DNA of 64,000 nucleotides from Candidatus Obscuribacterales bacterium (GCA_031292355.1 JARLHI010000057.1:186001-250000); one strand, 5' to 3'; counted from the first letter of the stretch, positions 50,993 to 60,196 are shown. Numbers and translations are program-made. The notes: a model not told the origin generated them from the letters alone.

Positions 50993-53341
50993 TTGAGCAT
51001 GATCACCAGAAATCCTCCAACCAGCCTCAGCGCTTTAGCTGGGGCTATTGCTTTGATCTATGATCGCACGGCTCTTGTGCAAGAACCAATTGCCAGTGGC
51101 TGGCTGATTGCTGATCAAAAATTAGCCACAATCGCGAATGTCTTGACACCATTTGCTCAAAATCTACACGCCTTAAAAATTTCATTTCCACGCTCTGGCA
51201 AAGTTTTCGGCGTCAAATCGATTCAGTTTCATCCGCGTTTTGACGCGCAGTTAGCGAAACAGACGGCCGAACGAGGAACGCTTCTAGACGCTCCAGAGCA
51301 GGCTCTGCAAAAATTCAATTGCGCGGTCTTAACCCTATGTGAGGAATTGCCTGAGTTAAAGCCTGCAGACATTGAAAAGGTGAGTCAAGCCATACGATTT
51401 CCTCTGGCTGCAACTGGTGAGGGCTTTGTTGGCTTGCTTTCCGAAATAGAGATGCCACTCGTTTTGCAAACCGTCAACAATGCAAGAAAGCAGGGCATTC
51501 TCTATATTTGCGATGATTTGAATCGCCCGATTGCCCAGATTTTTTGTCAGAACGGACGCATTGTTGCTGCAAAGTTCAAAGCTTTATTCAATGAAGCAGC
51601 CATTTACCAGATGATCGCCAAGGGTGCTGGCGGCAAATTTGTCTTTCATAATTGCAAAAAGCCCGGTTGGAATTCAGGCCATACAATTTCTCAATCGACC
51701 GACATGATGTTGATTGAAGCGCATCGACGACTTGATGAACTCGTGCAACTGAAGGCGACCATGGCCGCTGCTGGAGCTTATTTCGCAAGAGCCCACAAAC
51801 ATCTAGACCTGACCTTATTTGATGACGAGCAGGTGAAAATAACGGCGTCTATTTTGTGGCAGGTGCTCGACGGCACCACAAAAGCTGAGGACCTCTGGCT
51901 GCTGGTTGAAATGGACGATTACACCATTTTCAAAGCACTTTTTGCGATGTACAAGCTCAATCAGATTGCCAGAGTGCTGGACAATTCAACAAGACAACTG
52001 GAAATTTCTCCAGACAAATTAGCAGCAGTGGCCCAGGACGCCCCACCTCAAGAGCTTCAGCCCTTGACACTTGGCTGGCACCTGCCACTTGCACCTTTTG
52101 AAGAAATAACGTCCATTAGTATCAACGCTCAAACGCAAAAATCGCAGATCAAATTAGGCTCTCTGCTTGGCGCAATTGATCCATATGACACCTGGCACCT
52201 TTTGCACGACATTCCTCTGTTACCGCAAGGCAGTGGCACGCCGATTTTCAAAAATGGATCTGTAATTGGCATGCACTGTGGCGTGGTGATTTCGTCACCA
52301 GAATTTTCGAATCAATCTGGCTTGTTTCAACAAATGCTCTGGGTCGATGCCATGATGGAGTGTCTGAAAGCAGCAGGCGGCAAAGATATCGTCAAAGAAA
52401 CTGAAATCGGTCAGGTCGCCTTGTTCAAAGAGCAGCCCGCTGTTGATTTAGATTCGTCAGTCAGCACTGAAGCAAGTGGTTCTAATTCAGCAATTGAGGC
52501 ACCAAAAGTGATACCGGGCTGCACCGAGATAGCCTCTTTGAAGTGTCCTCGTTGTGGCGAAAGGACTTTCAATTCTGCACGCTCTTGTGAAAGCTGCGGG
52601 CTCAATTTAATTGCTAGCCCTGTCGCAAACAACAGTCTTATCGATGCGAAGGCTTTTATAATTGCCGCGTCGGTTTTGATTCTCGGTTTAACAGCAGCAA
52701 CAGGAATCGCCTGGTCAAGGCTGCCTGCACCGAATTTTCAAGCCAGTCCATTTGCACTGGTACCATCAAAGCCGTGGCTTAAATTGACAATTATGCTTGC
52801 CGATCCAACAACAATGAACTGGATTCCACAAAACCAAGGTTCTGCATTTAAAAATGGTGACATGATTCACTTCAAGCTAGACGCTCTGAAATCGAGTTAT
52901 GTTTATCTCGTTTATAAAGGCAGCAGCTCGACCAAGGCCACACTGATTTATCCACCACCTTCTAGCTCAAATATGATTGGAGAAGGTGGTTCAACGACAT
53001 ATCCCGCTCAAACAGTCTTGATGGAAGGCAACAAGCGAACGCTTCTGGGGCTTACATTTGCAGGACCATCCGGAGTCGAAAAAGTCGTTGCGCTGGCAAG
53101 CGAAGAACCTCTCGAATGGCTAAACGACACAACTAATATGGATTCAGCATTTACGACTGCTTATCAATTATTGCTTGATTCCCATAATAAAAATGGCGTT
53201 CAATTAGGCGAAGCCGAGTTAAGACAATTGATGAATAGCGAAAGTGGACAAGATGCCCGCGGCGACCACCCAGCCGGTGAAAACAAAGCGTCGATTTTCA
53301 TCACGGCAGTGGCGGCCAAACACAGTGGCGCAAACGAATAA
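50993..53341 (+). CDS. Pseudo-protease with DUF4388-like insert, zinc ribbon and DUF4384-like tail
   Basis: A 782-residue protein. Residues 17-135 match the N-terminal half of the upstream protease, but the His is Asn49 (ATIANVL) and the Asp is Asn (KFNCAVL). A DUF4388-like module is inserted at about 143-260 (GLLSEIEMPLVLQTVNNARK, then GRIVAAKF). The trypsin fold resumes with LPQGSGTPIFKNGSVIGMHCG, where the Ser remains. Then come a C4 zinc ribbon (CPRC-x9-CESCG), a membrane helix and a DUF4384-like end. It lacks a working triad and is likely a regulatory binding protein. TTG at 50993 or ATG at 50999 may be the start. Confidence 0.75.
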   Translation: MSMITRNPPTSLSALAGAIALIYDRTALVQEPIASGWLIADQKLATIANVLTPFAQNLHALKISFPRSGKVFGVKSIQFHPRFDAQLAKQTAERGTLLDAPEQALQKFNCAVLTLCEELPELKPADIEKVSQAIRFPLAATGEGFVGLLSEIEMPLVLQTVNNARKQGILYICDDLNRPIAQIFCQNGRIVAAKFKALFNEAAIYQMIAKGAGGKFVFHNCKKPGWNSGHTISQSTDMMLIEAHRRLDELVQLKATMAAAGAYFARAHKHLDLTLFDDEQVKITASILWQVLDGTTKAEDLWLLVEMDDYTIFKALFAMYKLNQIARVLDNSTRQLEISPDKLAAVAQDAPPQELQPLTLGWHLPLAPFEEITSISINAQTQKSQIKLGSLLGAIDPYDTWHLLHDIPLLPQGSGTPIFKNGSVIGMHCGVVISSPEFSNQSGLFQQMLWVDAMMECLKAAGGKDIVKETEIGQVALFKEQPAVDLDSSVSTEASGSNSAIEAPKVIPGCTEIASLKCPRCGERTFNSARSCESCGLNLIASPVANNSLIDAKAFIIAASVLILGLTAATGIAWSRLPAPNFQASPFALVPSKPWLKLTIMLADPTTMNWIPQNQGSAFKNGDMIHFKLDALKSSYVYLVYKGSSSTKATLIYPPPSSSNMIGEGGSTTYPAQTVLMEGNKRTLLGLTFAGPSGVEKVVALASEEPLEWLNDTTNMDSAFTTAYQLLLDSHNKNGVQLGEAELRQLMNSESGQDARGDHPAGENKASIFITAVAAKHSGANE

Positions 53342-53446
53342 AGAGTCATGACCGTCCTCACGTCTTAGATTTGCGCAATTGCACACCGACTGCGGCGGCT
53401 TCTGGGAGTTTAATGGCAGCAACCCGGAGTTGTGGAGTAGCTGCAG

Positions 53447-53926
53447 ATGGAAAGACAGATTCAAACCCTATCTGAACGCTTTGATCAAAATGAGTGTGCC
53501 TCGCATCGATTATTCAACGAATACATTGATGATATTCGAGCCGGTAGAAAAGGTGAATTACTCGATGTCGAGCAACGTTGCCAGGACAGACTACTATTCG
53601 AAAAAGATGAAAAAAAGAAAGCGAACCTATACCGCGACCAAGTGGTGATTGATCTCGCTCTTGCCGAGCAAACAATGCAGGACCACGGCAATCCTTATTT
53701 TGCTCTGTGCGAAAACGAACATGCGCGGGACAAATTAAAGAGCGCCGAGTTACTCGAGCCGCAAAACAAAGAGAACAAAGTGCTAAACCGCATACTGCGT
53801 ACAGCCTTCTACGAGAGCACCTCTTTGCCCGAATTCTACATAATCTATCCTGGTGGTTTCCCCATCGACACATGCAAAAGCCAGTCCTATCATCGTGAAA
53901 CACCTGCTGCCAGGGTTCATGAATAA
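53447..53926 (+). CDS. Hypothetical charged helical protein
   Basis: A 159-residue soluble protein, highly charged and helical in its first 110 residues (RLFNEYIDDIRAGRKGELLD, then CQDRLLFEKDEKKKANLYRD), ending in a Pro/Gly segment. It has no signal or membrane segment and no recognised domain. It begins 106 bp after the pseudo-protease and 21 bp before the methyltransferase-like gene, so it may belong to the same rightward transcript. Start ATG has no strong ribosome site. Confidence 0.5.
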   Translation: MERQIQTLSERFDQNECASHRLFNEYIDDIRAGRKGELLDVEQRCQDRLLFEKDEKKKANLYRDQVVIDLALAEQTMQDHGNPYFALCENEHARDKLKSAELLEPQNKENKVLNRILRTAFYESTSLPEFYIIYPGGFPIDTCKSQSYHRETPAARVHE

Positions 53927-53946
53927 AGTTTGCTTGATGGGTAATT

Positions 53947-54663
53947 ATGGGTAGCTTCGAAGTCGTTGCAAAAGTTACGGAAAAGCTTGCGCCTGACCTT
54001 GTTGAGACCGGTGTCAGACTGCTTGAAGACAGCGCAGTGGCAAAGCGTATAGGCGCTGCCCTTAGCAATCCTTACCTGGAAAAATATGAGTCTTTGCCTT
54101 TTATCCAGGAGCTAAAAGCCAAATTTCCTGGACGGAGTATGCGCTCACTTAGTTACTATGGCGACCCAGGCGTCGGGCACGCTCTTAGGCGCGAATTCGC
54201 CTATGCCATTCCCAATGAGGAAGCTCTGAGCGAAATCCAAAGTCACGGTCCAGTCGTCGAAATTGGGGCAGGCAAAGGTTACTGGGCATCTTTGCTGCGC
54301 CAGCGGGGAGCGAGAGTAGCGGCGTTTGATAAATTTCCGATAGAATCCGGCAGAAACGAATATCACGACGTTGGAGATAGAGCGTTCACTGAAATTGCCA
54401 AAGGTTCGGTCGAACAAGTGAGAAAATTTCCCGATCATAAATTGCTGCTGGTCTGGCCGCCACCGAACGAACCAATGGCACTAAATGCGCTCAATCAATA
54501 CAAAGGCAAAACAGTTTTTTATGTAGGCGAAGAGCATGCCGATTACATCGGCGATATGGCATTTCAAAGACAATTGAATGAGCGATTCGAAATTAAGAAA
54601 CAAATACCGCTACCAAATTTTCCGGGCTACGACGATATGCTTCATGTCTATGAAAGAAAATAG
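53947..54663 (+). CDS. SAM-dependent methyltransferase-like protein
   Basis: A 238-residue protein with a Rossmann methyltransferase motif I, PVVEIGAGKGYWASLL (about residues 97-112), then RVAAFDKFPIE (motif II acidic residue) and LLLVWPPPNEPMALNAL in the position of motif IV, usually carrying a catalytic Asn/Pro. The C-terminal FYVGEEHADYIGD segment is distinctive. The substrate is unknown. A similar arrangement occurs in SAM-dependent enzymes of secondary or nucleotide metabolism. It ends 46 bp from a convergent gene, with no clear terminator. Confidence 0.65.
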   Translation: MGSFEVVAKVTEKLAPDLVETGVRLLEDSAVAKRIGAALSNPYLEKYESLPFIQELKAKFPGRSMRSLSYYGDPGVGHALRREFAYAIPNEEALSEIQSHGPVVEIGAGKGYWASLLRQRGARVAAFDKFPIESGRNEYHDVGDRAFTEIAKGSVEQVRKFPDHKLLLVWPPPNEPMALNALNQYKGKTVFYVGEEHADYIGDMAFQRQLNERFEIKKQIPLPNFPGYDDMLHVYERK

Positions 54664-54709
54664 TATCGAAGCAAATGACACTACAAACCGACTGCAGCAC
54701 AGCAGACAT

Positions 54710-54934
54710 CTAGTCGCGGCAAGTCGTATGCGTACCGACTAACGTCGCTGAATCGTTTATGATTTGCAGCTTTGGCATCAGCTCGTCCACCAACCGCAAA
54801 CGGTCACGCAGATGGAGCTTTGTGTCTTGGAGCTCAGAATGATGAATTTCCGGTGGTAACTCAGCGCGCTCACGTTCTAGCAGCTGTAGCAAAAGCTTCC
54901 ATTCAGAAACAGTAATGGAATTTTTATCGCACAT
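54710..54934 (-). CDS. Small hypothetical protein
   Basis: A 74-residue soluble, helical protein (SEWKLLLQLLERERAELPPEI, then LHLRDRLRLVDELMPKL) that reads like a small coiled-coil or stress-associated peptide. The ATG at 54934 has AAGGAG about 9 nt upstream; the in-frame start at 54979 gives an unlikely extension. No family is recognised. Confidence 0.55.
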   Translation of the reverse strand: MCDKNSITVSEWKLLLQLLERERAELPPEIHHSELQDTKLHLRDRLRLVDELMPKLQIINDSATLVGTHTTCRD

Positions 54935-54979
54935 GATGATTTTCTCCTTTGAATAGGCGCGTAAACTGGCCCGCCTCAA

Positions 54980-55300
54980 CGAACCGTTTGTAGCAGAACA
55001 TCATTTTTACTAAATCCGCGGGCACAAACATCATTCACACGATTGACCGACGACAGTCCTCAATCATCCGATCAGACGATCTAGAAAGAAAGCAAGTGGA
55101 TGTCTACGAAATTCGCGCCACATCCACAAGGATGACTCTCAAAAGTCGCTCGCAGGAACGATTCACAAGATGAGAGTTAGAAGGCAGAATAGTTACGAGA
55201 AGCAATTTAATAGAAAACTTGAGAGAAGTCCCGAATGAGGTAGTAGTCTCGTGAGCACCATCATAAAGGGTGAGACTTGCAAGCAAGCGAGGTCCCAACT
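54980..55300. other. 320-bp intergenic region with a stem-loop
   Basis: This region has no gene that I can see. GTGGATGT (55096-55103) and ACATCCAC (55120-55127) can form an 8-bp stem. The gap separates a leftward small gene from the universal stress protein gene and probably contains both promoters, but no consensus pair stands out. Confidence 0.3.
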
Positions 55301-55753
55301 ATGAAAGTTTTGGTTGCAGTCGATAGTTCGAATCGCGCAGATAGTGTCATTGGAGCTTTGACAGCATCAACATGGCCAGAAAACACACATTTTCATCTTA
55401 TTACGGTGATTGAGAAGACATCCAGCTGGGATAGCCAGCAACAGTTCTTGCATCAGGGGCGATTGATTCTTGACGAGCGACTTGCCTCTCTCAAAAATCA
55501 CTTTCCAACTAGTGTTGTAGACGGAGAATTGTTGGAAGGAAGTGCAGCCACCACCATCACCAACACAGCCAAGCAATGGGGTGCAGAGCTTCTTGTCATA
55601 GGTTCTCACGGAGACACGGGGCGACGAAAACCTGGATTGGGCAGCGTAGCCGCTCACATTGCCAATTCTGCCCCATGCACCATAGAAATTGTGAAGGTAA
55701 GGAATAACGCGCACAACACTGCAGTCGCAGCGGACTTACTCCGAGCCCATTGA
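55301..55753 (+). CDS. Universal stress protein (UspA family)
   Basis: A 150-residue Usp-domain protein: MKVLVAVDSSNRAD starts the fold, and GSHGDTGRRKPGLGSVAAHIA has the ATP-binding pattern G-x2-G-x9-G-[ST], so it is likely an ATP-binding Usp. The start ATG at 55301 has GAGG 8 nt upstream; an in-frame TTG at 55277 would add eight residues. Usp proteins accumulate in stress and dormancy. It opens a stress-themed stretch that also includes Hsp20. Confidence 0.9.
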   Translation: MKVLVAVDSSNRADSVIGALTASTWPENTHFHLITVIEKTSSWDSQQQFLHQGRLILDERLASLKNHFPTSVVDGELLEGSAATTITNTAKQWGAELLVIGSHGDTGRRKPGLGSVAAHIANSAPCTIEIVKVRNNAHNTAVAADLLRAH

Positions 55754-55846
55754 GCCAGAATGGCTTGACCAGAAACGGCAGAAATTGAGCCGCGCAATTT
55801 TCACTTAAATCAGTCAGTCGATATGCTCGCAAAGGGAGACTAAGTC

Positions 55847-56284
55847 GTGGCTTCAAATGATTTTGTTAATATTGCATGGACAGTAATAATCGAGAAAGGA
55901 CATGTCGCACATTTAACCCGCAAATTGCGCAAAGCTGAACTGATATACCGCACGGCAGTTTTTGGTGCTCAGCAAGCGAAGAATAAAAACGAGTCTCATT
56001 CGATGGAACTCTACGAATTATTAGGTGCTCTTTACTCCGACCGCAATAGAGCCCCTGTTGCCGAAGACTATCATCGAAAAGCGTTAGGTGTTTTCGAACT
56101 TTTGGCCGGGATGAGTGTAGTTGAAATCTGCATAGAAATTCGACGTGTCGCCGAGTCATGCCGTATTCAAGGTAGAACGGAGGACTCTATCAACCTGAAT
56201 CGTCTCGCCGAAAGCTTGCTTTCTGTCAAACGATTAGAACTAGAGCGCTCATATAAATTAGATCCCAACTCATCTCCCCCCTGA
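55847..56284 (+). CDS. TPR-like helical protein
   Basis: A 145-residue soluble protein with two TPR-like helix pairs: KAELIYRTAVFGAQQAKNKN, then MELYELLGALYSDRNRAPVAEDYHRKAL, whose YHRKAL is the typical second-helix pattern. It starts with GTG after AGGGAG. Such proteins usually mediate protein contacts; no partner is evident. It is convergent with the ABC-2 permease genes across a 105-bp gap that holds a 10-bp palindrome, CGAATATTCG (56345-56354). Confidence 0.65.
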   Translation: MASNDFVNIAWTVIIEKGHVAHLTRKLRKAELIYRTAVFGAQQAKNKNESHSMELYELLGALYSDRNRAPVAEDYHRKALGVFELLAGMSVVEICIEIRRVAESCRIQGRTEDSINLNRLAESLLSVKRLELERSYKLDPNSSPP

Positions 56285-56389
56285 TCAACGCAGCACTCAG
56301 TTCTGTGCAAGTTCGCGCAAACGTCGACTCACATCTCACGCGAACGAATATTCGCATGGCGCAGGTGAGAGTTTACTACGAGGCATAAA

Positions 56390-57523
56390 TCAATTTAGCT
56401 GTTTACGAAATCGGGCAGTACTGAAACTCAGGAGCAGAATTGCGATACAGGCTAGCACCAAAATGTCGCTCCACATAACTTCAATGCCAACGCCTCTTAG
56501 CAGGATGTTTCTAATACACTGAATATAGTATCGAAGCGGGTTCAGACACGTGAGCCAACGGAAGAAGTCAGGCATGCTCTCGATTGGTGAAAGAGCACCA
56601 GAAAGCTGAATAAGTGGCACATTCAAAAAAAACGACGTTAGTATCGCCTGCCTTTGATTCTTCGAGATCGTCGCCAGTATCATTCCCATTGAAATCACAA
56701 CAAATATATAAATAGCAGACACAATCATGTATGTAAAAAAACTGCCACGGAAAGGCAAATCAAAAACAATATTCCCTACGGCAAGAGCCACCAGCACATT
56801 TGCGTTTAGCAGCACAAACAGTGGAATCAGTTTCGCTAACAATATCTCCCATGCTGCAGCTGGTGTCATGAGAAGCTGTTCTAAGGTTCCAGAATCTTTT
56901 TCTTTGACCAAAGTAACAGAAGATACCAGAGTACCTGTCAAAGTTAGAACCACGCCTAGCACTCCAGGCACAAAAAACCAGGATGAAATTAATCCCGGAT
57001 TGTAGGCGTATGTCACCTGGCTTATGACTGGCACCATGTAAGGGGCTTTCAATAACTTTCTACCGTAAACTTCTACCATCTGCCGCGCGTAACCTTGAGT
57101 GATACCTGCAGTATTGGCGTCTACCGCATCGACAATAAGCTGCACCTTTGCGGTTTTGCCCTGACTAATTACACGGTCAAAGTCAGACTGTACAACAAGT
57201 CCAGCGTCCAGTCTTCCTCTCTCGATGCTCATCATGAGTGCACTTCGATCGTTCGGTGACCGAGCTACTTTAAATACTCGGTTTTCAATTAACGCTGAAG
57301 CTAATTCTCTGCTCTTGTACGACTTGCACTCATCTATGATGCCCAGCCTTAAATCCTGCACGTCAGGGCTCAGTGCAAATCCGTAAAGACAAATCTGAAT
57401 GATGGGCGGGAACGTCAACAAAAAGAGCTGCTGTTTGTCTCTCAAAATTTGCCGGGACTCTTTTAGCACCAGGGAGAACAATCTACCGCGTGTTAAGTCC
57501 TCTACAAAAGCACCTATGCGCAT
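56390..57523 (-). CDS. ABC-2 type transporter permease
   Basis: A 377-residue ABC-2 permease, like YbhR/YhhJ. The N-terminal LVLKESRQILRDKQQLFLL leads into helix 1, then a large external domain, then five C-terminal helices with EKDSGTLEQLLMTPAAAWE, the conserved coupling segment, and ISKNQRQAILTSFFLNVP. It starts with ATG after AAGGAG that overlaps the stop of the upstream permease, so the pair is translationally coupled. No ATPase or membrane-fusion protein is adjacent. Confidence 0.88.
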   Translation of the reverse strand: MRIGAFVEDLTRGRLFSLVLKESRQILRDKQQLFLLTFPPIIQICLYGFALSPDVQDLRLGIIDECKSYKSRELASALIENRVFKVARSPNDRSALMMSIERGRLDAGLVVQSDFDRVISQGKTAKVQLIVDAVDANTAGITQGYARQMVEVYGRKLLKAPYMVPVISQVTYAYNPGLISSWFFVPGVLGVVLTLTGTLVSSVTLVKEKDSGTLEQLLMTPAAAWEILLAKLIPLFVLLNANVLVALAVGNIVFDLPFRGSFFTYMIVSAIYIFVVISMGMILATISKNQRQAILTSFFLNVPLIQLSGALSPIESMPDFFRWLTCLNPLRYYIQCIRNILLRGVGIEVMWSDILVLACIAILLLSFSTARFRKQLN

Positions 57524-57528
57524 CTAAA

Positions 57529-58641
57529 TCACTCCTTGCTTTTGATTTGCATCGTGCTTATGTTGCTATAGGCTACGCCAAAGAACACAGCAGCGCTTGT
57601 AGCAAGTATTAGCGGTAGATACCAGTCGTAACTCCAGTTGCAGCCTCTGAGAAAAGAGTCTCGCGAGAGCTGAACGAACCAGCGGGTTGGCACCACCATA
57701 GTGAGATACGACAGTGGATACACTACGTTCCGGATCGGATAAATATAACCTGAAAACAAAAGAGCTGGAATAAAGCCAGCTGTTCCTACTGTTTGGACAG
57801 CAGCATTTTGGCTGTGCATCGCTGTTCCTATCAGGCTACCAAAACACACAGAACTCAGTAAAAAACACAACAGACCAACTATGTATGGAGTCGGATCCCC
57901 AACCATGCAGATATCGAAAATAACTATTGCACAAAAGATGAGAAAACCTGCCATGGTGCTTGAGATGATCAAGTACGCTAGCACTTTTCCACTCAAGAAT
58001 TCTGTTGCTGTAATGCTTGATGCATAGGCTTGTAAAATCGTCCCTGACTCAATTTCTCTAACCATCGCTAGAGCTGCTAGCAACGAGGGATAAATCCAGA
58101 GCACTACAGCTAGTGCACCGGGAACGATGTACAGCGCCTCACGCCTGCCGGGGTTGAACCAGAGCCGTGTTTCGCATTCGACAGGTAAATGACTTGGTAT
58201 CAAGTGGTTACTCATGTGAAAGCCATTAATGGTGCCAATGATACTGTTTTTAATGACACGGGCGTTGTTAACGTCCGTGGCATCAATGATGACTTGCACA
58301 TGGGTGCTGTGACCTTGCTTCAACTCCCTCGAAAACTCCGGAGGGATTATCACAGCTGCTCGTGCTTTGCCCTTATCCAGCGCATCTTCAAGAGGAAATC
58401 TACCTCGCCATTCGCTTGCATCGAACTGGCCGTTATTTAATAAGCTGTCTACTAGAGAGTAGCTCATAAGCCCTGTATCAAAATTTTGTATCGCAAGTGA
58501 AACATGTTTGATCTCGAGTCTGACGGCAAAGCCAAATAACAAAAGACTCAGAAGTGGAAGAAGAAATGCTAAGGAGAGCGTCAGTCGATCGCGCCTGAAC
58601 TGCATCAGTTCCTTCTTGCATTGCGCCAATATTTTTTTCAA
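57529..58641 (-). CDS. ABC-2 type transporter permease (partner)
   Basis: A 370-residue paralogue of the downstream permease: QCKKELMQFRRDRLTLSLAF, an external domain with VQVIIDATDVNNARV, then the conserved EIESGTILQAYASSITATEFLSG. Heterodimeric ABC-2 permeases such as YbhS/YbhR pump drugs or other amphiphiles outward. Their usual ATPase and HlyD-like genes are absent on both sides here. The start is TTG (58641) without a strong ribosome site. Confidence 0.85.
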   Translation of the reverse strand: MKKILAQCKKELMQFRRDRLTLSLAFLLPLLSLLLFGFAVRLEIKHVSLAIQNFDTGLMSYSLVDSLLNNGQFDASEWRGRFPLEDALDKGKARAAVIIPPEFSRELKQGHSTHVQVIIDATDVNNARVIKNSIIGTINGFHMSNHLIPSHLPVECETRLWFNPGRREALYIVPGALAVVLWIYPSLLAALAMVREIESGTILQAYASSITATEFLSGKVLAYLIISSTMAGFLIFCAIVIFDICMVGDPTPYIVGLLCFLLSSVCFGSLIGTAMHSQNAAVQTVGTAGFIPALLFSGYIYPIRNVVYPLSYLTMVVPTRWFVQLSRDSFLRGCNWSYDWYLPLILATSAAVFFGVAYSNISTMQIKSKE

Positions 58642-58715
58642 TGTTATGAGTCCGACAAAGATTAAGCATATTCACTGCGATAAATTCAATAGCACACGCC
58701 TAAAAGAGATGATTC

Positions 58716-59453
58716 TCAGGTGCACTTGTAAATTTCAGGTCCAGGAGAGTCCGATTTATCCAAAGCACTAATTGGTTGCGCCAACACTGGAGCAAATTTG
58801 GCACTTTCTCGCAAAAGGCTCACCACCTCTGCACTGGATGTCTGCCCAAAGTCAAGATAGAACTGTCCGACTGAGCTGAAATTGAAAGGCATGCTAAGCG
58901 CTATCACTTCATCGCAATGCGCTTGCAATTGTTTATGCGTCAGCGGACTCACAATAGGGGCCGCCATGATTACAATGTCAGCGCCAAGCCGTCTTACTGT
59001 CTCAAGGCCAGCAAGGGCTGTCATACCAGTAGCAACACCATCATCGACAACAATTATAGTCTTACCAGCAAAAGAAGCTTGCTTGCGGCCAGCCTGGCTA
59101 TAAAATTGTTGTTCAGACTGACTCGTCAAATCCAAAAGCTTATGATGCTGCTGGTCAATATATGCGCGCCACTGAAAATTTCTTGGCACATCAGGACTGA
59201 GCACCACGATGCCAGTCGAGGAGACGGCGCCAATCGCATATTCGTTTTGACCAGGATAAGGCAATTTTTTCGCGACTATTACCTCAAGGGGACACGCTAA
59301 CCTCCGTGCTACTTCAAAAGCCACCGGCACCCCCCCGCGTGCCAAGCCCACTACAATCAGATGGGCTTGCCTGTCCAGACCCGGCAGAGCGGCGAAGTAT
59401 TGATCAAGCCTTTTTGCCAGTTGTTTCCCGGCTTCCTTTCTATCAGCAAACAT
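58716..59453 (-). CDS. Phosphoribosyltransferase-domain protein
   Basis: A 245-residue PRTase-fold protein beginning MFADRKEAGKQLAKRLDQYF, the usual start of a family often found beside stress genes. The PRPP-binding loop is KTIIVVDDGVATGMTALAGL, with ARGGVPVAFEVARRL and VSSTGIVVLSP before it. Its substrate is unknown; many relatives are called predicted phosphoribosyltransferases. I choose the ATG at 59453, preceded by GGGTGG; the open frame extends 67 more residues upstream to 59654 but that stretch is unrelated. It lies between the ABC-2 pair and the REC-like gene. Confidence 0.8.
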   Translation of the reverse strand: MFADRKEAGKQLAKRLDQYFAALPGLDRQAHLIVVGLARGGVPVAFEVARRLACPLEVIVAKKLPYPGQNEYAIGAVSSTGIVVLSPDVPRNFQWRAYIDQQHHKLLDLTSQSEQQFYSQAGRKQASFAGKTIIVVDDGVATGMTALAGLETVRRLGADIVIMAAPIVSPLTHKQLQAHCDEVIALSMPFNFSSVGQFYLDFGQTSSAEVVSLLRESAKFAPVLAQPISALDKSDSPGPEIYKCT

Positions 59454-59677
59454 CGCACCACCCTTTATACCGACCGTTGTGCAGAAACGCCTTTTCAAAG
59501 TTGCGTGAACCTTGTTGATATCACCTCTGCACGGCAATATGACTGTACGTTTAAGCATGGAGCAACGGAAGCCGTGATTTTGCAATGTCCTTGCGTTTTT
59601 TTGGAGGGCTTCAACAACATAAATTCGCGTCGTACTTTGTTCACTTTCATTCATTGTTTCGCGACGACGTATTTACT

Positions 59678-60166
59678 TCATCGTCCTGATGGTTGACTGT
59701 GTAGTATGCTGACTAAATCTTTTTCTTCTAGCATGTCTTCAATTGCCAGCCGCAACTCATGATACATACAAAGCTTTCCAGCATAAGGACAGGCTTTGCA
59801 TGAGGTCGTCACCCCTCGCGCCAGACAGAATGAATCCATACTTAGGTATTTATCGGCGCCACAAAGTAATGCGCATCGAGCTACGGTCGCATCCAGCGTT
59901 GAAGCCAGCATAGTCCGCTCCGCAGCACAAAAAAGCACAGGAATACCGCTCAATAAAGGATCTAGTTTAACGTCTATGAGCAGCGAAAATGGGTCAGCAA
60001 TAAAGTCGTATACAATGCAAACAATCAGATGAATCGTCATCTCATGAAGGATCTTCATGGCCTCAACTTGGCTATGGGCGAAATACAATTGATGGTATTT
60101 CTGAAGGCTCCTCCGCAATGGTGAGAACTGTAGACCAGTTCCACGAAATACAAGTATGCTCGCCAT
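59678..60166 (-). CDS. Degenerate receiver-like protein with Cys cluster
   Basis: A 162-residue protein. The first 115 residues resemble a response-regulator receiver domain (SILVFRGTGLQFSPLRRSLQ, LIVCIVYDF at the phosphoacceptor position, then GIPVLFCAAE), though acidic-pocket residues are missing. Near the C-terminus is CKACPYAGKLC, a cysteine cluster that might bind iron-sulphur or zinc. The ATG at 60166 has AGAGG 5 nt upstream. It may be redox-responsive. The call is by resemblance only. Confidence 0.45.
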   Translation of the reverse strand: MASILVFRGTGLQFSPLRRSLQKYHQLYFAHSQVEAMKILHEMTIHLIVCIVYDFIADPFSLLIDVKLDPLLSGIPVLFCAAERTMLASTLDATVARCALLCGADKYLSMDSFCLARGVTTSCKACPYAGKLCMYHELRLAIEDMLEEKDLVSILHSQPSGR

Positions 60167-60196
60167 AACAACCTCTGCGGATTGCAACTTATAATT

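Noticed and set aside
53379-53648. 89-codon + strand ORF overlapping the hypothetical gene at 53447
   Set aside because: Its frame lacks a ribosome site and overlaps a longer, better helical ORF.
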